Shown here one piece after another: positions 48,119 to 57,418 of a stretch of 64,000 bases of DNA. Below the pieces are notes generated by a model. It ran no database searches and had not been told where the DNA came from. It was given only the letters and a program-made list of their open reading frames with translations. The DNA comes from Microbacterium testaceum (GTDB taxonomy: Bacteria > Actinomycetota > Actinomycetes > Actinomycetales > Microbacteriaceae): NCBI RefSeq assembly GCF_020781835.1, contig NZ_JAJGNJ010000001.1, forward strand, positions 248,001-312,000, given 5' to 3'. The first letter of the stretch is position 1. Each line of letters begins with the position of its first letter. The position numbers were made by a program, and so were the translations under genes.

Positions 48119-49129
48119 ATGAGCGTTCCGCTGAGATTCGGATACAAGGCCTCGAGCGAGCAGTTCGGGCCGAACGAGCTGCTCGAGTTCGGCGTGCTCG
48201 CCGAGGAGATGGGCTTCGACTCGGTCTTCCTCTCCGACCACCTGCAGCCCTGGCGGCACGAGGGCGGTCACGCCCCCAACGCCCTCCCGTGGCTCGGCGC
48301 CCTCGGGGCCCGCACCGAGCGCGTGATGCTCGGAACCTCGGTGCTGACACCGACGTTCCGCTACCACCCGGGGGTCATCGCTCAGGTGTTCGCGACGCTC
48401 GGTGTGATGTTCCCCGGCCGCGTCGCGCTCGGTGTCGGAACCGGCGAAGCGCTCAACGAGGTCACCCTGGGTCTGGAGTGGCCCGAGCCGCCCGAGCGCT
48501 TCCAGCGTCTGAAAGAGGCGATCACCCTCATCGACAAGCTGTGGACCGAAGACCGGGTCACCTTCGAGGGCACCTACTACTCGGTGAAGGATGCCACGAT
48601 CTACGACCGCCCCGAGCAGAAGGTGCCGATCTACATCGGCGCCTCCGGTCCCGCAGCCACGCGTCTGGCCGGCCGAATCGCCGAGGGCTACATCACCACG
48701 AGCGGCAAGGATCCGTCTCTCTACACGGAGAAGCTGCTCCCGGCCCTCGACGACGGCCTCGCGAAGGAGGGGCGGACACGCGACGACATCGACACGCTCA
48801 TGGAGGTGAAGGTCTCGTACCACCCGGATCACGAGACCGCGCTCGAGAAGACCCGCTTCTGGGCCCCGCTCGCGCTCACCCCCGAAGAGAAGATGAGCGT
48901 GCACGACCCGCTCGAGATGCAGCGCCTGGCCGACGAGCTGCCCATCGAGCGCGCGGCATCCCGGTTCATCGTGTCGACCGACCCCGACGAGCACGTCGAG
49001 CGCATCGCGCACTACGTCGATCTCGGCTTCCGCCACCTCGTGTTCCACGACCCGGGCGACGACCAGGAGGAGTTCCTGCGCACGTACGGCGCCGAGATCC
49101 TGCCACGGCTGCGGGCACGGTTCGCCTGA
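48119..49129 (+). CDS. fgd: F420-dependent glucose-6-phosphate dehydrogenase
   Basis: A 336-residue luciferase-like monooxygenase-fold enzyme. It follows mycobacterial Fgd1 almost block by block: GYKASSEQFGP at the N-terminus, SDHLQPWRHEGGHAPNALPW with the counterparts of Asp39, His40 and Trp44 at 40, 41 and 45, SVLTPTFRYHPGVIAQVFA, GVGTGEALNE with Glu110 as counterpart of Glu109, and the C-terminal VSTDPDEHVERI. It oxidises glucose 6-phosphate and reduces F420. AGAAGGAGAG precedes the ATG. Lies 36 bp after the monooxygenase gene. It shows that the cell is expected to make and use F420. Confidence 0.93.
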   Translation: MSVPLRFGYKASSEQFGPNELLEFGVLAEEMGFDSVFLSDHLQPWRHEGGHAPNALPWLGALGARTERVMLGTSVLTPTFRYHPGVIAQVFATLGVMFPGRVALGVGTGEALNEVTLGLEWPEPPERFQRLKEAITLIDKLWTEDRVTFEGTYYSVKDATIYDRPEQKVPIYIGASGPAATRLAGRIAEGYITTSGKDPSLYTEKLLPALDDGLAKEGRTRDDIDTLMEVKVSYHPDHETALEKTRFWAPLALTPEEKMSVHDPLEMQRLADELPIERAASRFIVSTDPDEHVERIAHYVDLGFRHLVFHDPGDDQEEFLRTYGAEILPRLRARFA

Positions 49130-49144
49130 GGGCGGGGCTCGCAC

Positions 49145-49240
49145 GGGTCGGCGCTGCCCGCCGGTGCGGGCAGCCCGCCGGCGCGGGCAGCCCGACGGTG
49201 CGAACAGCCCGCCGGTGCGGACAGCCCGCCGGCGCGGACC
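49145..49240. repeat. 17-bp GC-rich tandem repeats
   Basis: About five imperfect copies of a 17-bp unit (GGGCAGCCCGCCGGCGC and variants) lie between fgd and cofC. The core CGGGCAGCC is shared with the 15-bp repeats at 1525-1618. Confidence 0.7.
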
Positions 49241-49318
49241 GAACTCCGGAGAAATCGCGCCGTTATGCCGTATCTGCGCCGAAACCGCTAGCCCCAGCCG
49301 GAAATCTCCGGAGTTCGG
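49239..49318. repeat. Inverted repeat upstream of cofC
   Basis: CCGAACTCCGGAGA (49239-49252) is exactly reverse-complemented at 49305-49318. Each arm contains the palindrome CTCCGGAG. It lies directly before cofC, whose ATG is 15 nt beyond, and so could also affect its expression. Confidence 0.8.
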
Positions 49319-49333
49319 CACACAATGGAGGCG

Positions 49334-49972
49334 ATGAGCACTCCTGAGAACCGCGACGGCTGGACCGTCGTCGTGCCGGTGAAGCCCGCCGCGCTCGGCA
49401 AGACGCGGCTGACCGCCGTGAGTGCCGACCGCGAGGCCCTCGCGCGCGCGATCGCACTCGACACCATCGCGGCCGCCGCCGCGACCCCCCACGTCTCGCG
49501 CGTGCTCGTCGTGACCGATGACGCCGAGGTCTCGGCGCTGGTGTCACGGTGGCCCGCCGTCGACGTGATCGCCGAGGGCGACGTTCGCGGCCTCGACGCC
49601 GCGATCGCGCTGGGTGCCGACGCCGCCGGCCAGGGCGCACCCCGGGCGGCGCTGCTGGGCGATGTTCCGGCGTTGACGCCGCACGACCTCGACATCGCGC
49701 TCGAACTGGCGGGCGCGGTCGAGCGGGGCCTGGTCCCGGATGCCGAGGGCACCGGCTCCACCCTCATCACCGCGCGCCCGGGCGCCGTGTGGGTGTCGGC
49801 CTTCGGTGCCGACTCCGCCGCCCGCCATCGGCTGCTGGGGTGCACCGACCTCACGGTTGCGCGGGGGTCGACGCTGCGGCGCGACGTCGACACGGCCGCG
49901 CAACTCGCCGAGGCCGTGGCCTTGGGTGTGGGGCCGCGGACGGCGGCGGTGTTGGCGGCTGCGGCGGCCTGA
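49334..49972 (+). CDS. cofC: 2-phospholactate/phosphoenolpyruvate guanylyltransferase CofC (FbiD)
   Basis: A 212-residue nucleotidyltransferase. The N-terminal VVVPVKPAALGKTRL matches the CofC nucleotide-binding start; LVVTDDAEVSAL, AEGDVRGLDAAIALG, ALLGDVPALTPHDL and GTGSTLITARPG follow in the family order. It activates 2-phospholactate or phosphoenolpyruvate with GTP for F420 side-chain building. ATG 49334 was chosen because GGAGG lies 3-8 nt upstream; ATG 49325 would place the purines inside the coding region. Convergent with cofD, leaving 4 bp. Confidence 0.92.
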   Translation: MSTPENRDGWTVVVPVKPAALGKTRLTAVSADREALARAIALDTIAAAAATPHVSRVLVVTDDAEVSALVSRWPAVDVIAEGDVRGLDAAIALGADAAGQGAPRAALLGDVPALTPHDLDIALELAGAVERGLVPDAEGTGSTLITARPGAVWVSAFGADSAARHRLLGCTDLTVARGSTLRRDVDTAAQLAEAVALGVGPRTAAVLAAAAA

Positions 49973-49976
49973 CGCG

Positions 49977-50942
49977 TCACGCCCCGAGCGCCGCCTCCGC
50001 GATCGCGGCCGAGGCATCCTCGTCCCGCATCCACAGCGGCGCGACCACCGCGCGGATCCCCGAAGCCTCCACCTCCGCAGCCGCGGCCGCATCCTCCTCG
50101 GCGAGCAGCCAGGCGTCGAGCACCCCCTCGGCCGACCGCGCACCGTAGTGCCGGGCGACGGCCGCCGCCGACGTCTCGACGCCGATCGCCGTCAGGCACA
50201 CGTCGGCCATGCCGCGCACGACCCGCCCGCCGATGATCGGCGACACACCGACCACCCGCGCCGTCGTGGATCGCAGGGCCTCCCGGATGCCGGGAACCGC
50301 GAGGATCGGCCCGATCGAGACGACCGGGTTCGACGGGGCGAGCAGCACCACGTCGGCCTGCGCGATCGCCTCGACGACCCCCGGCGCGGGCCTGGCATCC
50401 AGGATTCCGGGGTTCTCGAACCGCGTCGGGATCAGGGTCGCGCGGTAACGGGTCCACCACTCCTGGAAGTGGAGGCGCCGACCGTCCTCGACGTGCACGT
50501 GCGTGTCGACCTCGCTGTCGGTCATCGGGAGCAGCCGGATGCCGAGCGGCCAGCGCTGCGCCATCCGACCGAGGACCTCGGTCGGGGTGAGGCCGTCGCG
50601 GAGCCACCCGGTGCGCGCGAGGTGGGTGCCCAGGTCGAGGTCGCCGAGCGTGAACCACGGCCAGCCCGCGCCCCACGCCTGCAGTTCCTCGTTCACCCGC
50701 TCGGTGTCACCCTCCCGACCCCAGCCGCGCACGGTGTCATTGACCCCGGCGAGCGCGTAGGTGATCGAGTCGACGTCGGGCTGCAGCCGCACCCCGGAGA
50801 GCCACAGGTCGTCCCCCGTGTTCACCACGACAGTCGCATCCGGCGCCCCGAGTCGGCGCAGAGCGGCGCGCACACCGAGGGTGAACTTCGATCCGCCGAC
50901 ACCGCCGGCGAGCACGACGACGCGAGGCTGGAGATTTTGCAT
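49977..50942 (-). CDS. cofD: 2-phospho-L-lactate/PEP transferase CofD (FbiA)
   Basis: A 321-residue transferase that joins the activated phosphoenolpyruvate or phospholactate to FO, giving (dehydro)F420-0. Family blocks: VVVLAGGVGGSKFTLGVRAAL (residues about 8-28), VVNTGDDLWLSGVRLQPDVDSITYALAG, GWFTLGDLDLGTHLART-like WFTLGDLDLGTHLART, and VLLAPSNPVVSIGPILAVPGIR. The ATG at 50942 has GGAGGG close upstream. CofE/FbiB, the glutamate ligase that follows it in the pathway, is not in the window. Confidence 0.94.
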   Translation of the reverse strand: MQNLQPRVVVLAGGVGGSKFTLGVRAALRRLGAPDATVVVNTGDDLWLSGVRLQPDVDSITYALAGVNDTVRGWGREGDTERVNEELQAWGAGWPWFTLGDLDLGTHLARTGWLRDGLTPTEVLGRMAQRWPLGIRLLPMTDSEVDTHVHVEDGRRLHFQEWWTRYRATLIPTRFENPGILDARPAPGVVEAIAQADVVLLAPSNPVVSIGPILAVPGIREALRSTTARVVGVSPIIGGRVVRGMADVCLTAIGVETSAAAVARHYGARSAEGVLDAWLLAEEDAAAAAEVEASGIRAVVAPLWMRDEDASAAIAEAALGA

Positions 50943-51003
50943 CCCTCCAGTCTTCCACTGGGCCGAGGCAATGCGGATGCCACAGCGCCCACCGCAGGGC
51001 CGC

Positions 51004-51096
51004 GCACAACTCCTGCACCTCGAACGCCCGCGCCCCCACCGGCCGCGGAATGCCGCCGTCCGACTCCAGCCCGGCCCCGTTCTTCAGGAGTCGTGC
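51004..51096. repeat. Imperfect inverted repeat of the GGAGTTGTGC family
   Basis: GCACAACTCCTG (51004-51015) and CAGGAGTCGTGC (51085-51096) are reverse complements at 11 of 12 positions. It lies between the end of hemL and the start of cofD on the same strand and could be the hemL terminator region. Confidence 0.7.
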
Positions 51097-51131
51097 TCGG
51101 CGAGACGCAGGCCCGGACGGCCGTCGCCTGC

Positions 51132-52472
51132 CTACTGCGCGAGCAGCGTCGGGTCTGCCGCTCCGGCCGCCGCCTTCGCCGCCGCGGGTAGCGCGTCGAC
51201 GATCTGCTCCAGCGCGAGGTCGTCGTGGGCGGCCGTGAGGAACCAGGCCTCGAACACGCTCGGGGGCAGAGAGACACCGGCATCCAGCATCGCGTGGAAG
51301 AACGGGGCGTACCGCCACGACTGCTGCGTCAGCGCCGTGGCGTAGTCGCGCGGCACCTCCGCGAGGAACGCGACGCCGAAGAGCGAGCCCGCCCGCGGGA
51401 CGGTGTGCACGATCCCCTCCGCGGTCAGGGCTGCGTCGAGGGCGTCGGCGACACGGGATGCCGACGCATCGACCGCCGCGTACACCTCGGGCGTCGCCAG
51501 CCGCAGCGTCGCCAGGCCCGCGGCGACCGACAGCGGGTTCCCCGACAGCGTCCCGGCCTGATACACCGGCCCGAGCGGAGCGAGCTGGTCCATGACGTCG
51601 GCGCGGCCGCCGAGGGCCGCGAGCGGCATCCCTCCGCCGACGACCTTGCCGAACGTGAGGATGTCGGGCAGGTACGTCTCACCCTGCGAGGCCTGCAGCC
51701 CCCAGAAGCCGGCGGGGTGCACGCGGAAGCCGGTGAGCACCTCGTCCATGATCAGCAGCGCACCGTGGCTGTGCGCGATGTCGGCGAGCGCAGCGTTGAA
51801 GCCGGGGAGCGGCGGGACGACGCCCATGTTCGCGGATGCCGCTTCCACGATGATCGCGGCGATGTTCTCGCCGTGCACCTCGAACGCCTCGCGGACGGCG
51901 TCGAGGTCGTTGTACGGCAGCACGAGCGTCTGCGCGGCGATCGGTGCCGGCACTCCGGCGGATCCGGGGAGCGCGAGCGTCGCGACGCCGGAGCCCGCAG
52001 CGGCCAGCAGCCCGTCGGAGTGCCCGTGGTAGTGGCCGGCGAACTTGATCAGCAGGTCGCGGCCGGTGACGCCACGGGCAAGGCGGATGGCCGTCATCGT
52101 CGCCTCGGTGCCGGTGGAGACCAGGCGCACCTTCTCGACCGGCGCCAGGTCGCCGACCCGCACGCGATTCGCGATGAGGTCGGCGAGCTCGACCTCGGCT
52201 CCCGTGGGCGCACCGAACGACAGACCCCGGGATGCCGCCGACTGCACGGCCCCGACCACTTCGGGGTGCGCGTGACCGAGCAGGGCCGGACCCCACGAGG
52301 CCACGAGGTCGACGTACTCGCGACCCGCGGCATCCGTGATCCGGGCACCGGCGGCGGACTGGACGAACCGCGGCGTGCCGCCGACGGACCCGTACGCGCG
52401 CACGGGCGAGTTCACACCGCCCGGAATGACGTCTTTCGCGCGAGCGAACCACTGATCGTTGAGGTCTGACAT
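51132..52472 (-). CDS. hemL: Glutamate-1-semialdehyde 2,1-aminomutase
   Basis: A 446-residue PLP enzyme converting glutamate-1-semialdehyde to 5-aminolevulinate. Diagnostic segments are the N-terminal [67 protein letters not shown] and the PLP-lysine block [20 protein letters not shown] (about 260-280). The start has AAAGGA about 11 nt upstream. Along with hemA (60986) it forms the C5 route. Transcribed in the same direction as hemB after a 170-bp gap holding an inverted repeat. Confidence 0.96.
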   Translation of the reverse strand: MSDLNDQWFARAKDVIPGGVNSPVRAYGSVGGTPRFVQSAAGARITDAAGREYVDLVASWGPALLGHAHPEVVGAVQSAASRGLSFGAPTGAEVELADLIANRVRVGDLAPVEKVRLVSTGTEATMTAIRLARGVTGRDLLIKFAGHYHGHSDGLLAAAGSGVATLALPGSAGVPAPIAAQTLVLPYNDLDAVREAFEVHGENIAAIIVEAASANMGVVPPLPGFNAALADIAHSHGALLIMDEVLTGFRVHPAGFWGLQASQGETYLPDILTFGKVVGGGMPLAALGGRADVMDQLAPLGPVYQAGTLSGNPLSVAAGLATLRLATPEVYAAVDASASRVADALDAALTAEGIVHTVPRAGSLFGVAFLAEVPRDYATALTQQSWRYAPFFHAMLDAGVSLPPSVFEAWFLTAAHDDLALEQIVDALPAAAKAAAGAADPTLLAQ

Positions 52473-52493
52473 GGGTTGCTCATCCTTTCGATG

Positions 52494-52566
52494 TGCACAA
52501 CGCAGGAAAATCGGATGCCACTCGGCGCCGCCCGCTCTGCCCACCCCATTTTTCCGGAGTTGTGCA
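52494..52566. repeat. Imperfect inverted repeat between hemB and hemL
   Basis: TGCACAACGCAGGAAA (52494-52509) and the reverse complement of 52551-52566 agree at 14 of 16 positions. It is another element with TGCACAAC/GGAGTTGTGCA edges. It sits between hemB and the hemL start. Confidence 0.75.
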
Positions 52567-52644
52567 GCATCCGGCTTCGCAGGTCGGTGCGAATCTCCTT
52601 CGTCGTGTCCGCGAGAGAAGGAGCGGGACGGCGGGCAGACCGGT

Positions 52645-53628
52645 TTACAGGTCGGCGCGCAGCCAGTGCGCGGCCTCGAGGGCCCAGTACGTCAGGATCG
52701 CGTCCGCGCCGGCACGGCGGATGCCGAGCAGACTCTCCAGCACGGCGCCTCGGCGGTCGATCCAGCCGTGGGCGGCGGCGGCCTCGACCATCGCGTACTC
52801 CCCCGACACCTGATACGCCCACACCGGCACATCGACGGCGGTGCGCACGTCGGCGAGCACGTCGAGATACGGCAGCGCCGGCTTCACCATGACGACGTCG
52901 GCACCCTCCTCGACATCGAGCAGCGCCTCCCGCACGCCCTCGCGGCCGTTGCCGGGGTCGAGCTGGTACGAGCGGCGGTCGCCCTTCAGCTGCGAGTCGA
53001 CGGCCTCGCGGAACGGGCCGTAGAACGCCCCCGCGTACTTGGCCGAGTAGGCCAGGAGCAGGGTGTCGGTGAAGCCCTCGGCATCCAGCGCCTGACGCAC
53101 CGCTGCGACCTGGCCGTCCATCATGCCCGACAGCCCGAGCATGGCCGACCCCGCTCGCGCCTGCGCCAGACCCATCGCCGTGTAGCGTTCGAGGGTCGCG
53201 TCGTTGTCGACGGCCCCGTCGGCCTGAAGGACGCCGCAGTGCCCGTGATCGGTGAACTCGTCCAGGCACAGATCGGTCTGCACGACCAGCGCATCGCCGA
53301 TCTCGGACACCACCGCCTCGGTCGCGACGTTCAGGATGCCATTCGGATCGTCGGCACCCGAGCCCACCGCGTCGCGTTTCTCGGGGACGCCGAACAGCAT
53401 CACGCCGCCGATGCGGGCGGCTGCGGCCTCGGCGACGGTGCGGCGCAGCGAATCGAGGGAGTGCTGCACGACCCCGGGCATCGCGCCGATCGGCACCTGC
53501 TCGGAGATGCCCTCGCGCACGAACAGCGGCAGCACCAACTGCGACGGAACGAGATGCGTCTCGCGAGCGAGACGACGGATGGCGGGCGTGCGGCGAAGGC
53601 GTCGCGGGCGGTGCTCGGGGAAGCTCAT
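52645..53628 (-). CDS. hemB: Delta-aminolevulinic acid dehydratase
   Basis: A 327-residue porphobilinogen synthase. The metal-binding region [16 protein letters not shown] (about 117-132) has cysteines in the zinc-type positions. The two active-site lysines are in [18 protein letters not shown] and [14 protein letters not shown]. Other family blocks: [28 protein letters not shown] and [17 protein letters not shown]. The ATG overlaps the hemD stop (ATGA), so it is translated in the hemC-hemD-hemB chain. Confidence 0.97.
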   Translation of the reverse strand: MSFPEHRPRRLRRTPAIRRLARETHLVPSQLVLPLFVREGISEQVPIGAMPGVVQHSLDSLRRTVAEAAAARIGGVMLFGVPEKRDAVGSGADDPNGILNVATEAVVSEIGDALVVQTDLCLDEFTDHGHCGVLQADGAVDNDATLERYTAMGLAQARAGSAMLGLSGMMDGQVAAVRQALDAEGFTDTLLLAYSAKYAGAFYGPFREAVDSQLKGDRRSYQLDPGNGREGVREALLDVEEGADVVMVKPALPYLDVLADVRTAVDVPVWAYQVSGEYAMVEAAAAHGWIDRRGAVLESLLGIRRAGADAILTYWALEAAHWLRADL

Positions 53629-54428
53629 GCGGGGGTCTCGGACTCCGGGGAGAGGGTGAAACGGGCGACGGCATCGATCAACGAATCGACGGTCTGCCGC
53701 TCGGCGACGACGTCGACGTTCAGGCCCGCGCGCTTGGCGTCTTTGGCGGTGCGCGGTCCGATGGCGGCGATGACGGTGGATGCCGGGATCTCGGGGAACT
53801 GTTCGACCACCTGCTCCGCGACCGATCCGCTGGTGACGAGGATGGCGTTGATGCGGCCCGAGTGCACGTCGGCGGCGATCTTCTCGGTGACGGGGACACC
53901 GACCGTGCGATACGCCACGACGCTGCGGACGTGGTGTCCGGCCTCGATGAGCAGACGCGTGAGCACCGGCTTGGCGATCTCGCTCCGCAGCGTCAACACG
54001 CTCCGCGGCTCCGCCTCGAGGTCGATCATCTGCTCGGCCATGCCCTGCGCCGAGTTGTCGCGGTCGGGCACGAGATCGACGCGATACCCCACGGCCTGCA
54101 TGGCGGCGGCGGTCGTCTCACCGACGGCGGCGACCTTCGTGGTGGTGGGGATCACCGCGCGGTACGCGTACAGCACGTCGACGGTGGTCGCGCTGGTGAG
54201 GGTGAGCCAGTCGAACGCGCCGTTGGCGAGATCGGTGAGCGCCTGCTCGAGGGTCGCCTGGTCGTTCGTGGGAGCGAAGTTGATCAGCGGGGCGATGACC
54301 GGGACGGCCCCGCGCTGACGAAGGCTGGCGGCGACGCCGTCGCCCCAGGGACCACCGCGGGGCACGAGAACGCGCCGGCCGGCGAGCGGCTTGTCTGGGG
54401 TCGGCGTGTGCCGATGGCCTTCATTCAT
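53625..54428 (-). CDS. hemD: Uroporphyrinogen-III synthase
   Basis: A 267-residue enzyme that closes and inverts ring D of hydroxymethylbilane. Typical low-conservation pattern: [37 protein letters not shown] at the N-terminus, [39 protein letters not shown], and in the second half [17 protein letters not shown] and [36 protein letters not shown]. The ATG (54426-54428) overlaps the hemC stop as ATGA, which fixes the start; its stop overlaps the hemB ATG in the same way. Confidence 0.94.
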   Translation of the reverse strand: MNEGHRHTPTPDKPLAGRRVLVPRGGPWGDGVAASLRQRGAVPVIAPLINFAPTNDQATLEQALTDLANGAFDWLTLTSATTVDVLYAYRAVIPTTTKVAAVGETTAAAMQAVGYRVDLVPDRDNSAQGMAEQMIDLEAEPRSVLTLRSEIAKPVLTRLLIEAGHHVRSVVAYRTVGVPVTEKIAADVHSGRINAILVTSGSVAEQVVEQFPEIPASTVIAAIGPRTAKDAKRAGLNVDVVAERQTVDSLIDAVARFTLSPESETPA

Positions 54429-55423
54429 GTGGTCGACTCTCGTGGTACCAGGTCGGCCGCCCCACGTTCGAGCAACCGACGCGCGGCTTCTTGGCCCGCT
54501 CGCGTCGCACGCGCGATGGGTCCCCCGTCGTCGGCAGCATTCGCACCGTTGCCACTGCCAGGTTCCCCACCATACCCCGGCTCCACGCGCACGGTCCGAT
54601 CGATACCGATCCGATGCGAGCCGTCGAGTGCGTAGACGATGGCCCGCAGGCGCAGGTCGCCGTCGGTGAGGGCCGCGTGCGTGGCCACGGGTGCGTGGCA
54701 TCCCGCGTCCAGCACCGAGAGGACGGTGCGCTCGGCGGTGATGGCCACACGGGTGTCGACGTCGTCGAGCGCCGCGAGCGCGGCGAGGATCCCGGGGTCG
54801 ATGTCGGTGCGGGTCTCGATCGCCAGTGACCCTTGTCCGGGCGCGGTCGGCCACTCCGCGAGCCCCAGGTGCTCGGCCCGCAACCCCCCGAGGTCTCCGC
54901 CGAGCCGCGAGATTCCCGCGGCCGCGAGGATCACGGCATCCAGTTCCCCGTCCCGCACGCGCGCCAGACGCGAGTCGACGTTGCCGCGGATGTCGTGGAT
55001 GTCGAGCCCGGGGTTGTGTCGCAGGGCCTGCGCGATGCGCCGCGGCGATCCGGTCCCGACCTTCGCCCCCGCGGGCAGCGTCGAAAGCGGCGTGCCGTCA
55101 CGGGTCACCACGACATCGCGGGCGTCCTCACGCGGCGGCGTGGCCGCGATGACCAGTCCCTCGGGCTGCAGCGTCGGAAGGTCCTTGAGGGAGTGCACGA
55201 GGAAGTCGCAGCGGTCCGCCGCGAGCGCCTCGCGCAGACCGTTCGCGAAGACCCCGCGGCCGCCGAGCTGCGACAGCGATGCGCGGTTGACGTCGCCCTC
55301 GGAGACGATGGGCACGAGTTCGACCGGGCGCCCGGATGCCTCGGCCACCGCGTCGGCGACCATCTGCGACTGCGCCACCGCCAGCGCGCTGCGCCGCGTA
55401 CCCAGGCGCAGGGCGGCGCTCAC
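54425..55423 (-). CDS. hemC: Hydroxymethylbilane synthase (porphobilinogen deaminase)
   Basis: A 332-residue deaminase that polymerises four porphobilinogens on a dipyrromethane cofactor. Motifs are LRLGTRRSALAVAQSQ (residues 5-20), GVFANGLREAL, FLVHSLKDLPT, GTGSPRRIAQALRHNPGLDIHDIRGNVDSRL and the cofactor-bearing cysteine in VLDAGCHAPVATHA. A C-terminal stretch after about residue 285 (GYGGEPGSGNGANAADDGGP) is a short glycine-rich insert before the last helix. Overlaps hemQ (upstream) and hemD by 4 bp each. Confidence 0.97.
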   Translation of the reverse strand: MSAALRLGTRRSALAVAQSQMVADAVAEASGRPVELVPIVSEGDVNRASLSQLGGRGVFANGLREALAADRCDFLVHSLKDLPTLQPEGLVIAATPPREDARDVVVTRDGTPLSTLPAGAKVGTGSPRRIAQALRHNPGLDIHDIRGNVDSRLARVRDGELDAVILAAAGISRLGGDLGGLRAEHLGLAEWPTAPGQGSLAIETRTDIDPGILAALAALDDVDTRVAITAERTVLSVLDAGCHAPVATHAALTDGDLRLRAIVYALDGSHRIGIDRTVRVEPGYGGEPGSGNGANAADDGGPIARATRAGQEAARRLLERGAADLVPRESTT

Positions 55424-56091
55424 TGGAGGATCTCGGGGATCTCGTCGAGGGTGACGCGACGGCCCGTGTAGAACGGCACCTCTTCACGGACGTGGCGGCG
55501 GGCCTCGGTGTACCGGAGGTCGCGCATCATGTCGACGAGGTCGGTCAGGTCGTCGGACTCCATCGGCAGCAGCCATTCGTAGTCACCGAGGGCGAAGGAT
55601 GCCACGGTGTTGGCGATGACGCCCCTGTACTGCGAGCCCTTCTTGCCGTGCTCGACGAGCATCTCGCGACGCTCCGCCTCGGGCAGCAGGTACCACTCGT
55701 AGCTGCGGACGAACGGGTACAGGCAGAGCCAGTCCTTCGCCTCGATGCCGCGGAGGAAGCCCGGCACGTGCGAGCGGTTGAACTCGGCGTCACGGTGCAC
55801 GCCCATCGCGTTCCATGTCGGCAGGAGATTCTTCAGCAGCTCGGTGCGGCGCAGGCGCCGCAGGTCGCGCTGGAGGGCCTGCGGGTCTTCGCCGTACAGC
55901 CACACCATCAGGTCGGCATCGGCGCGCAGGCCGCTGACGTCGTAGAAACCGCGGATCGTGACGCCGTCCGCCTCGATGAGCGCCGTGAGATCGGCCAACT
56001 CGGTGGCGTCGGCGGCGACGACGGGGTTCTCGGGATCGCGGCGGAGCACCGCCCACAGGGTGTACACGGAGGAGGAGTCGTCCTGGGCCAT
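55420..56091 (-). CDS. hemQ: Coproheme decarboxylase HemQ (ChdC)
   Basis: A 223-residue ChdC. Family blocks visible: YTLWAVLRRD at the N-terminus, DVSGLRADADLMVWLYG, CLYPFVRSYEWYLLPEAERREMLVEHGKKG with the tyrosine and haem-ligand histidine regions, and SFALGDYEWLLPMESDDLTDLVDMMRDLRYTEARRHVREEVPFYTGRR. It turns coproheme into haem b, the final step of the coproporphyrin-dependent pathway of Gram-positive bacteria. First gene of the hemQ-C-D-B run; its stop overlaps the hemC ATG. Confidence 0.95.
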   Translation of the reverse strand: MAQDDSSSVYTLWAVLRRDPENPVVAADATELADLTALIEADGVTIRGFYDVSGLRADADLMVWLYGEDPQALQRDLRRLRRTELLKNLLPTWNAMGVHRDAEFNRSHVPGFLRGIEAKDWLCLYPFVRSYEWYLLPEAERREMLVEHGKKGSQYRGVIANTVASFALGDYEWLLPMESDDLTDLVDMMRDLRYTEARRHVREEVPFYTGRRVTLDEIPEILQ

Positions 56092-56291
56092 GCCTCAAGT
56101 CTCGCGCTGCGGGCGCGGGCCGCCAAACCCGTTGACTCGCCGGTGGACCACCGCGAACCCGCGGCCGGCCCGGCCGGTGCGCGGGGCGGCGATCCGTTGC
56201 GCTCAGCGGCGTCTCGGAGCCCGCGTTCGCCGGTGCGCGTTGGTACTGTGCCACGACGGCATCGGGGGATGCCGGTCGGAAGGGTTGCCCG

Positions 56292-57080
56292 ATGTGGCTG
56301 TACCAACTCCCCATGCCGGTGGGGTTGACTCTGTTCACCCTGCTCGTGGTGGGCGGTTCCTGCGGGATCCTGCTCCTGCTGCGTCGATGGGTGAGCAGGG
56401 TGGCTCCCCAGGGCGACGAGTGGGACCGCGTGCTCAGCTATGCCGTCGGCGCCTACGGGGTGTTCTACGGCGTGACCCTCGCCCTCATCGCCGCCGCCGC
56501 GTACGGCAACTTCACCGAGGTCGACGGCATCGTGCTGCAGGAGTCCTCGTCGCTGGCCTCGCTCTACCGCACCGCGACGTTGCTCCCCGAACCGCAGTCC
56601 ACCGAGCTGCAGGAGCAGATCATCGCCTACACGCGCAATGTCATCGACGTGGACTGGCCGATGCAGCAACGACTCGAGATCCCGTTGGAGACGGATGCGA
56701 ACATCTCGGCGATGCAGCAGGCCATCGGGGGCGTGCAGCCGACCAGCCCCGCCGAGATCCTCGCCGTGCAGCAGTCGCTCGACCAGTTCCAGCTCCTCGT
56801 GGAGAGTCGGCGGGACCGCATCGCACTGACCCACCTCGCACTGCCGGGCGTGCTGTGGATCGTGCTCAGCGTCGGAGCCGTCCTGAACGCCGTGCTCATC
56901 GCGCTCATCGAGGTGCGCAATCTCCGGGTGCACCTGTTGATGGCGGGCATGCTGGCGCTTTTCGTCGCTCTGCTGCTGTACGCGATCGCCGGCTTCGACC
57001 ACGCATACGCCGGGCCGATCGCCGTGACGCCCGAGTACTTCCACGATCTGCTGGACGGTCTTTTCGCGAAAGCGCCGTAG
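56292..57080 (+). CDS. DUF4239 membrane protein
   Basis: A 262-residue protein with two N-terminal helices (about 10-30 and 45-70), a central soluble segment (about 75-175) and two or three C-terminal helices (about 180-235). The pattern SYAVGAYGVFYGVTLALIAAAAYGNF then ESSSLASLYR is that of DUF4239, which is distantly related to bestrophin-type channels; function not proven. GAAGGG precedes the ATG. It is divergent from hemQ (200-bp gap with no other gene) and splits the haem genes. Confidence 0.82.
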   Translation: MWLYQLPMPVGLTLFTLLVVGGSCGILLLLRRWVSRVAPQGDEWDRVLSYAVGAYGVFYGVTLALIAAAAYGNFTEVDGIVLQESSSLASLYRTATLLPEPQSTELQEQIIAYTRNVIDVDWPMQQRLEIPLETDANISAMQQAIGGVQPTSPAEILAVQQSLDQFQLLVESRRDRIALTHLALPGVLWIVLSVGAVLNAVLIALIEVRNLRVHLLMAGMLALFVALLLYAIAGFDHAYAGPIAVTPEYFHDLLDGLFAKAP

Positions 57081-57139
57081 TTCACGCGGCGGCCTGCGGC
57101 GCCCGGATTCCGTGGGCGCGGCGTCTGGCGCGCGGCGGC

Positions 57140-57418
57140 TCAGCGGGTGTAGGCCCGAACCAGGGCCCAGACCGTGAACCCGACCGCGGCTGCGACGCCC
57201 GCGACGACGGCCGCCGCCGCGCCCGGATTGCGCCGGGCCGATTCGCGCGCCTCGGCCACGCGCGCGTCGAGGGCCTCGCTCACGCGGCGCGGCACGTTCG
57301 CCTTCACCTCGATGGCCGCAAGGGCGGCCTTCAGCTCGGCGCGCGCCTCCTCGACGGGGTCGGTGATGCCCAGCGGCACCGCCGTGCGCGGCACGGGAAC
57401 GGGGCGCTCAATACTCAT
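57140..57418 (-). CDS. DUF3618-like small membrane protein
   Basis: A 92-residue protein: a soluble N-terminal helix region containing TDPVEEARAELKAALAAIEVKANVPRRV, an amphipathic stretch and one C-terminal membrane helix (GAAAAVVAGVAAAVGFTVWALV, about 67-88). It matches the actinobacterial DUF3618 pattern. It overlaps the upstream holin-like gene by 11 bp and probably shares its mRNA. Function unknown; an envelope role is assumed. Confidence 0.75.
   Translation of the reverse strand: MSIERPVPVPRTAVPLGITDPVEEARAELKAALAAIEVKANVPRRVSEALDARVAEARESARRNPGAAAAVVAGVAAAVGFTVWALVRAYTR

Noticed and set aside
49145..49240. Possible CRISPR array from the regular short repeats (also at 1525 and 24000)
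   Set aside because: Units are only 15-30 bp, directly abutting without unique spacers, and no cas genes are present.
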